This document shows, piece after piece, positions 62,763 to 64,000 of a stretch of 64,000 bases of DNA. Source of the stretch: an uncultured Lachnospiraceae bacterium (GTDB lineage Bacteria; Bacillota; Clostridia; Lachnospirales; Lachnospiraceae); assembly GCA_910578605.1 (NCBI GenBank), contig CAJTQG010000002.1, positions 48,150 through 112,149 on the forward strand, written 5' to 3'. Under the pieces are notes generated by a model that was not told where the DNA came from, did not search any database, and saw nothing but the letters and a program-made list of their open reading frames with translations. Positions within the stretch are counted from its first letter, which is position 1. Every line of letters starts with the position of its first letter. Both the position numbers and the translations under genes were made by a program.

Positions 62763-63680
62763 CTATATAGCATTTGTTATATGATTCTTAAACCTTTGCA
62801 TTTCCTCCACATACTTCTGACCTAACAGGCTTAAGGAAACCCCCTTACGTTTTAAATAACCAATGGTCATCTTCTCCTGGACATCCAATTTTACCGCACA
62901 GTATTCTGGCCCGTTTAACTCCTCACATAGAATCCCTGAACACATAGTATAACCGTTTAACCCAACCATTAAATTCAGCATAGTCGCTCTGTCATTTACT
63001 TTAATCAACTGCTTATATTCGTATGTGCTGAGCACTTCCTCCGCAAAATAAAAGGAATTATAGCTTCCCTGTTCAAAGGAGAGACATGGATATGCCTCCA
63101 GCTCCTTCAAAGTGACGCATTCCTTATTCGCCAATGGGTTTCCCTTCCACATATATACATAAATTTCACAGTCAAACAAAGAATGGAACTCCAGTTGATA
63201 TTCTTCAAACAGCTTGTCCAAAATTTTCTTATTAAATTCATTGATATAGATAATTCCCATCTCACTTTTATAATTTTTTACATCTTCAATCACTTCATAT
63301 GTTTTTGTCTCCCGAATGGCAAATTCATATTCATCCATTCCAACCTGCTTTACTACCTCCATAAAGGCATGAACAGCAAATGTGTAGTGCTGCATAGATA
63401 CGGCAAATTTTTTCTTGATTTTGGATTTCTCAATATAGCGGACTTCCATAAGCCGATACTGCTCCACCACCTGCCTGGCATAACCGATAAACTCCTCCCC
63501 CTGGGGTGTCAAATAAATCCCTCTATTCGTTCTCCCAAAAATCTCCACGCCAATCTCTAACTCCAGCTCTCGTATACTGCCGGACAAACTGGGCTGAGAA
63601 ATAAAAAGTGTCTTGGCAGCCTCATTCATAGATTTGGCGTTTGCTACGGCTATTGCATATTTTAGCTGTGTAATTGTCAT
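62763..63680 (-). CDS. LysR family transcriptional regulator
   Basis: A 305-residue regulator. The N-terminal winged helix has TITQLKYAIAVANAKSMNEAAKTLFISQPSLSGSIRELELEIGVEIFGRTNRGIYLTPQGEEF, the classic LysR pattern. The C-terminal two-lobe effector domain (about 90-295) would bind a small molecule, plausibly O-acetylserine, homoserine or a sulfur compound given the neighbour. The ATG follows GAGGCGGTAAA. It is upstream of the sulfhydrylase in the same direction with a 130-base gap, so it may activate that gene, acting in cis on the spacer that contains the palindrome ACCATATGGT (62695-62704). The target is inferred from context. Confidence 0.92.
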   Translation of the reverse strand: MTITQLKYAIAVANAKSMNEAAKTLFISQPSLSGSIRELELEIGVEIFGRTNRGIYLTPQGEEFIGYARQVVEQYRLMEVRYIEKSKIKKKFAVSMQHYTFAVHAFMEVVKQVGMDEYEFAIRETKTYEVIEDVKNYKSEMGIIYINEFNKKILDKLFEEYQLEFHSLFDCEIYVYMWKGNPLANKECVTLKELEAYPCLSFEQGSYNSFYFAEEVLSTYEYKQLIKVNDRATMLNLMVGLNGYTMCSGILCEELNGPEYCAVKLDVQEKMTIGYLKRKGVSLSLLGQKYVEEMQRFKNHITNAI

Positions 63681-64000
63681 TTTACCGCCTCTTTTCCTCT
63701 TTACTAAATTTTATTGTTCTTTATTGTTCTTCCGTCTCTGTGTTTTATACTATTATTTCTTTGTAACTTGCTGCACACCAGAAGAAAATAAAAAACGACC
63801 TCTTATTTATTTTATATTGCAGTCTCATGTAATTTATTTTATAATTTTACAGTGTACTATTATAACACTAAGAATTTTAAAACAGTACAAAAATCAATTT
63901 ATTTGATTGTATAGATTCCCATAGCATTTATTATGTTTTTTATTATCACAAATAAAATAAGGAAGAATATGATACAATATGAAAAATAATAATATAGAAA
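63681..64000. other. AT-rich region at the window end
   Basis: The presumed promoter region of the LysR gene. A ten-base direct repeat TTATTGTTCT occurs twice at 63711-63730. Nothing else can be supported before the window ends. Confidence 0.5.

Overview
The window looks like chromosome from a spore-forming, low-GC Gram-positive of the Clostridia, most likely Lachnospiraceae. The grounds are AT-rich spacers, strong AGGAGG-type ribosome sites, two T-box leaders, the spore maturation genes spmA and spmB, a DUF6128 protein, a DUF4179/ECF-sigma pair, an Orn/Lys/Arg decarboxylase next to a yaaR-holB-ricT block, and a PKxGD-type C-terminal cell-wall anchor. The genus cannot be fixed from this alone. 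I see no tRNA, rRNA, CRISPR array, transposase or phage gene.

Layout. 1-4.1 kb (minus): truncated murA, an M23/LysM/G5 envelope peptidase and a DUF6128 protein. 4.3-12.4 kb: a rubredoxin-glutamate synthase-like FMN protein, then rsmA, tatD and metG (metG behind a T-box), a cytidylate kinase-like gene and an ArsB/NhaD-type permease. 12.8-18.8 kb: a DUF885 protein, spmB, T-box-controlled aspS, spmA and an unknown gene. 19.2-20.7 kb: a compact PadR/membrane protein/secreted protein operon with a candidate operator. 21-28.8 kb (minus): a housekeeping block resembling the Bacillus yaaO-to-yabC region (decarboxylase, guanylate-kinase-like, yaaR, holB, ricT, trmN6-like, a MATE pump, rsmI). 29.2-31.8 kb: a degenerate KAS III-like protein with a chemoreceptor. 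32.2-42.8 kb: a glycosyltransferase and an eight-gene Wzx/Wzy-type polysaccharide operon with two initiating sugar-phosphate transferases. 43-47.9 kb: an LCP ligase, murG, a Gx-transporter/NusG-II pair and an unknown cysteine-rich protein. 48-50.1 kb: two AT-rich unknown genes. 50.1-54.3 kb: lone pstB, a DUF4179/ECF sigma unit and lone nadA. 54.3-61.3 kb: an AgrC/AgrA-like two-component system divergent from a 1541-residue wall-anchored protein. 61.3-63.7 kb: an O-acetylhomoserine sulfhydrylase and a LysR regulator.

How it fits together. Much of the window serves the envelope: peptidoglycan precursors (murA, murG), remodelling (M23), exopolysaccharide (33-43 kb, with LCP as the likely attachment enzyme), a giant surface protein and its probable regulator. 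Most of the rest is translation and tRNA/rRNA modification. The best leads are an asparagine codon in the aspS T-box where aspartate is expected, a KAS III-like protein missing two of three catalytic residues and paired with a chemoreceptor, the PadR cassette with its operator, the two-component system facing the giant beta-helix protein, and a hairpin cluster ahead of pstB.
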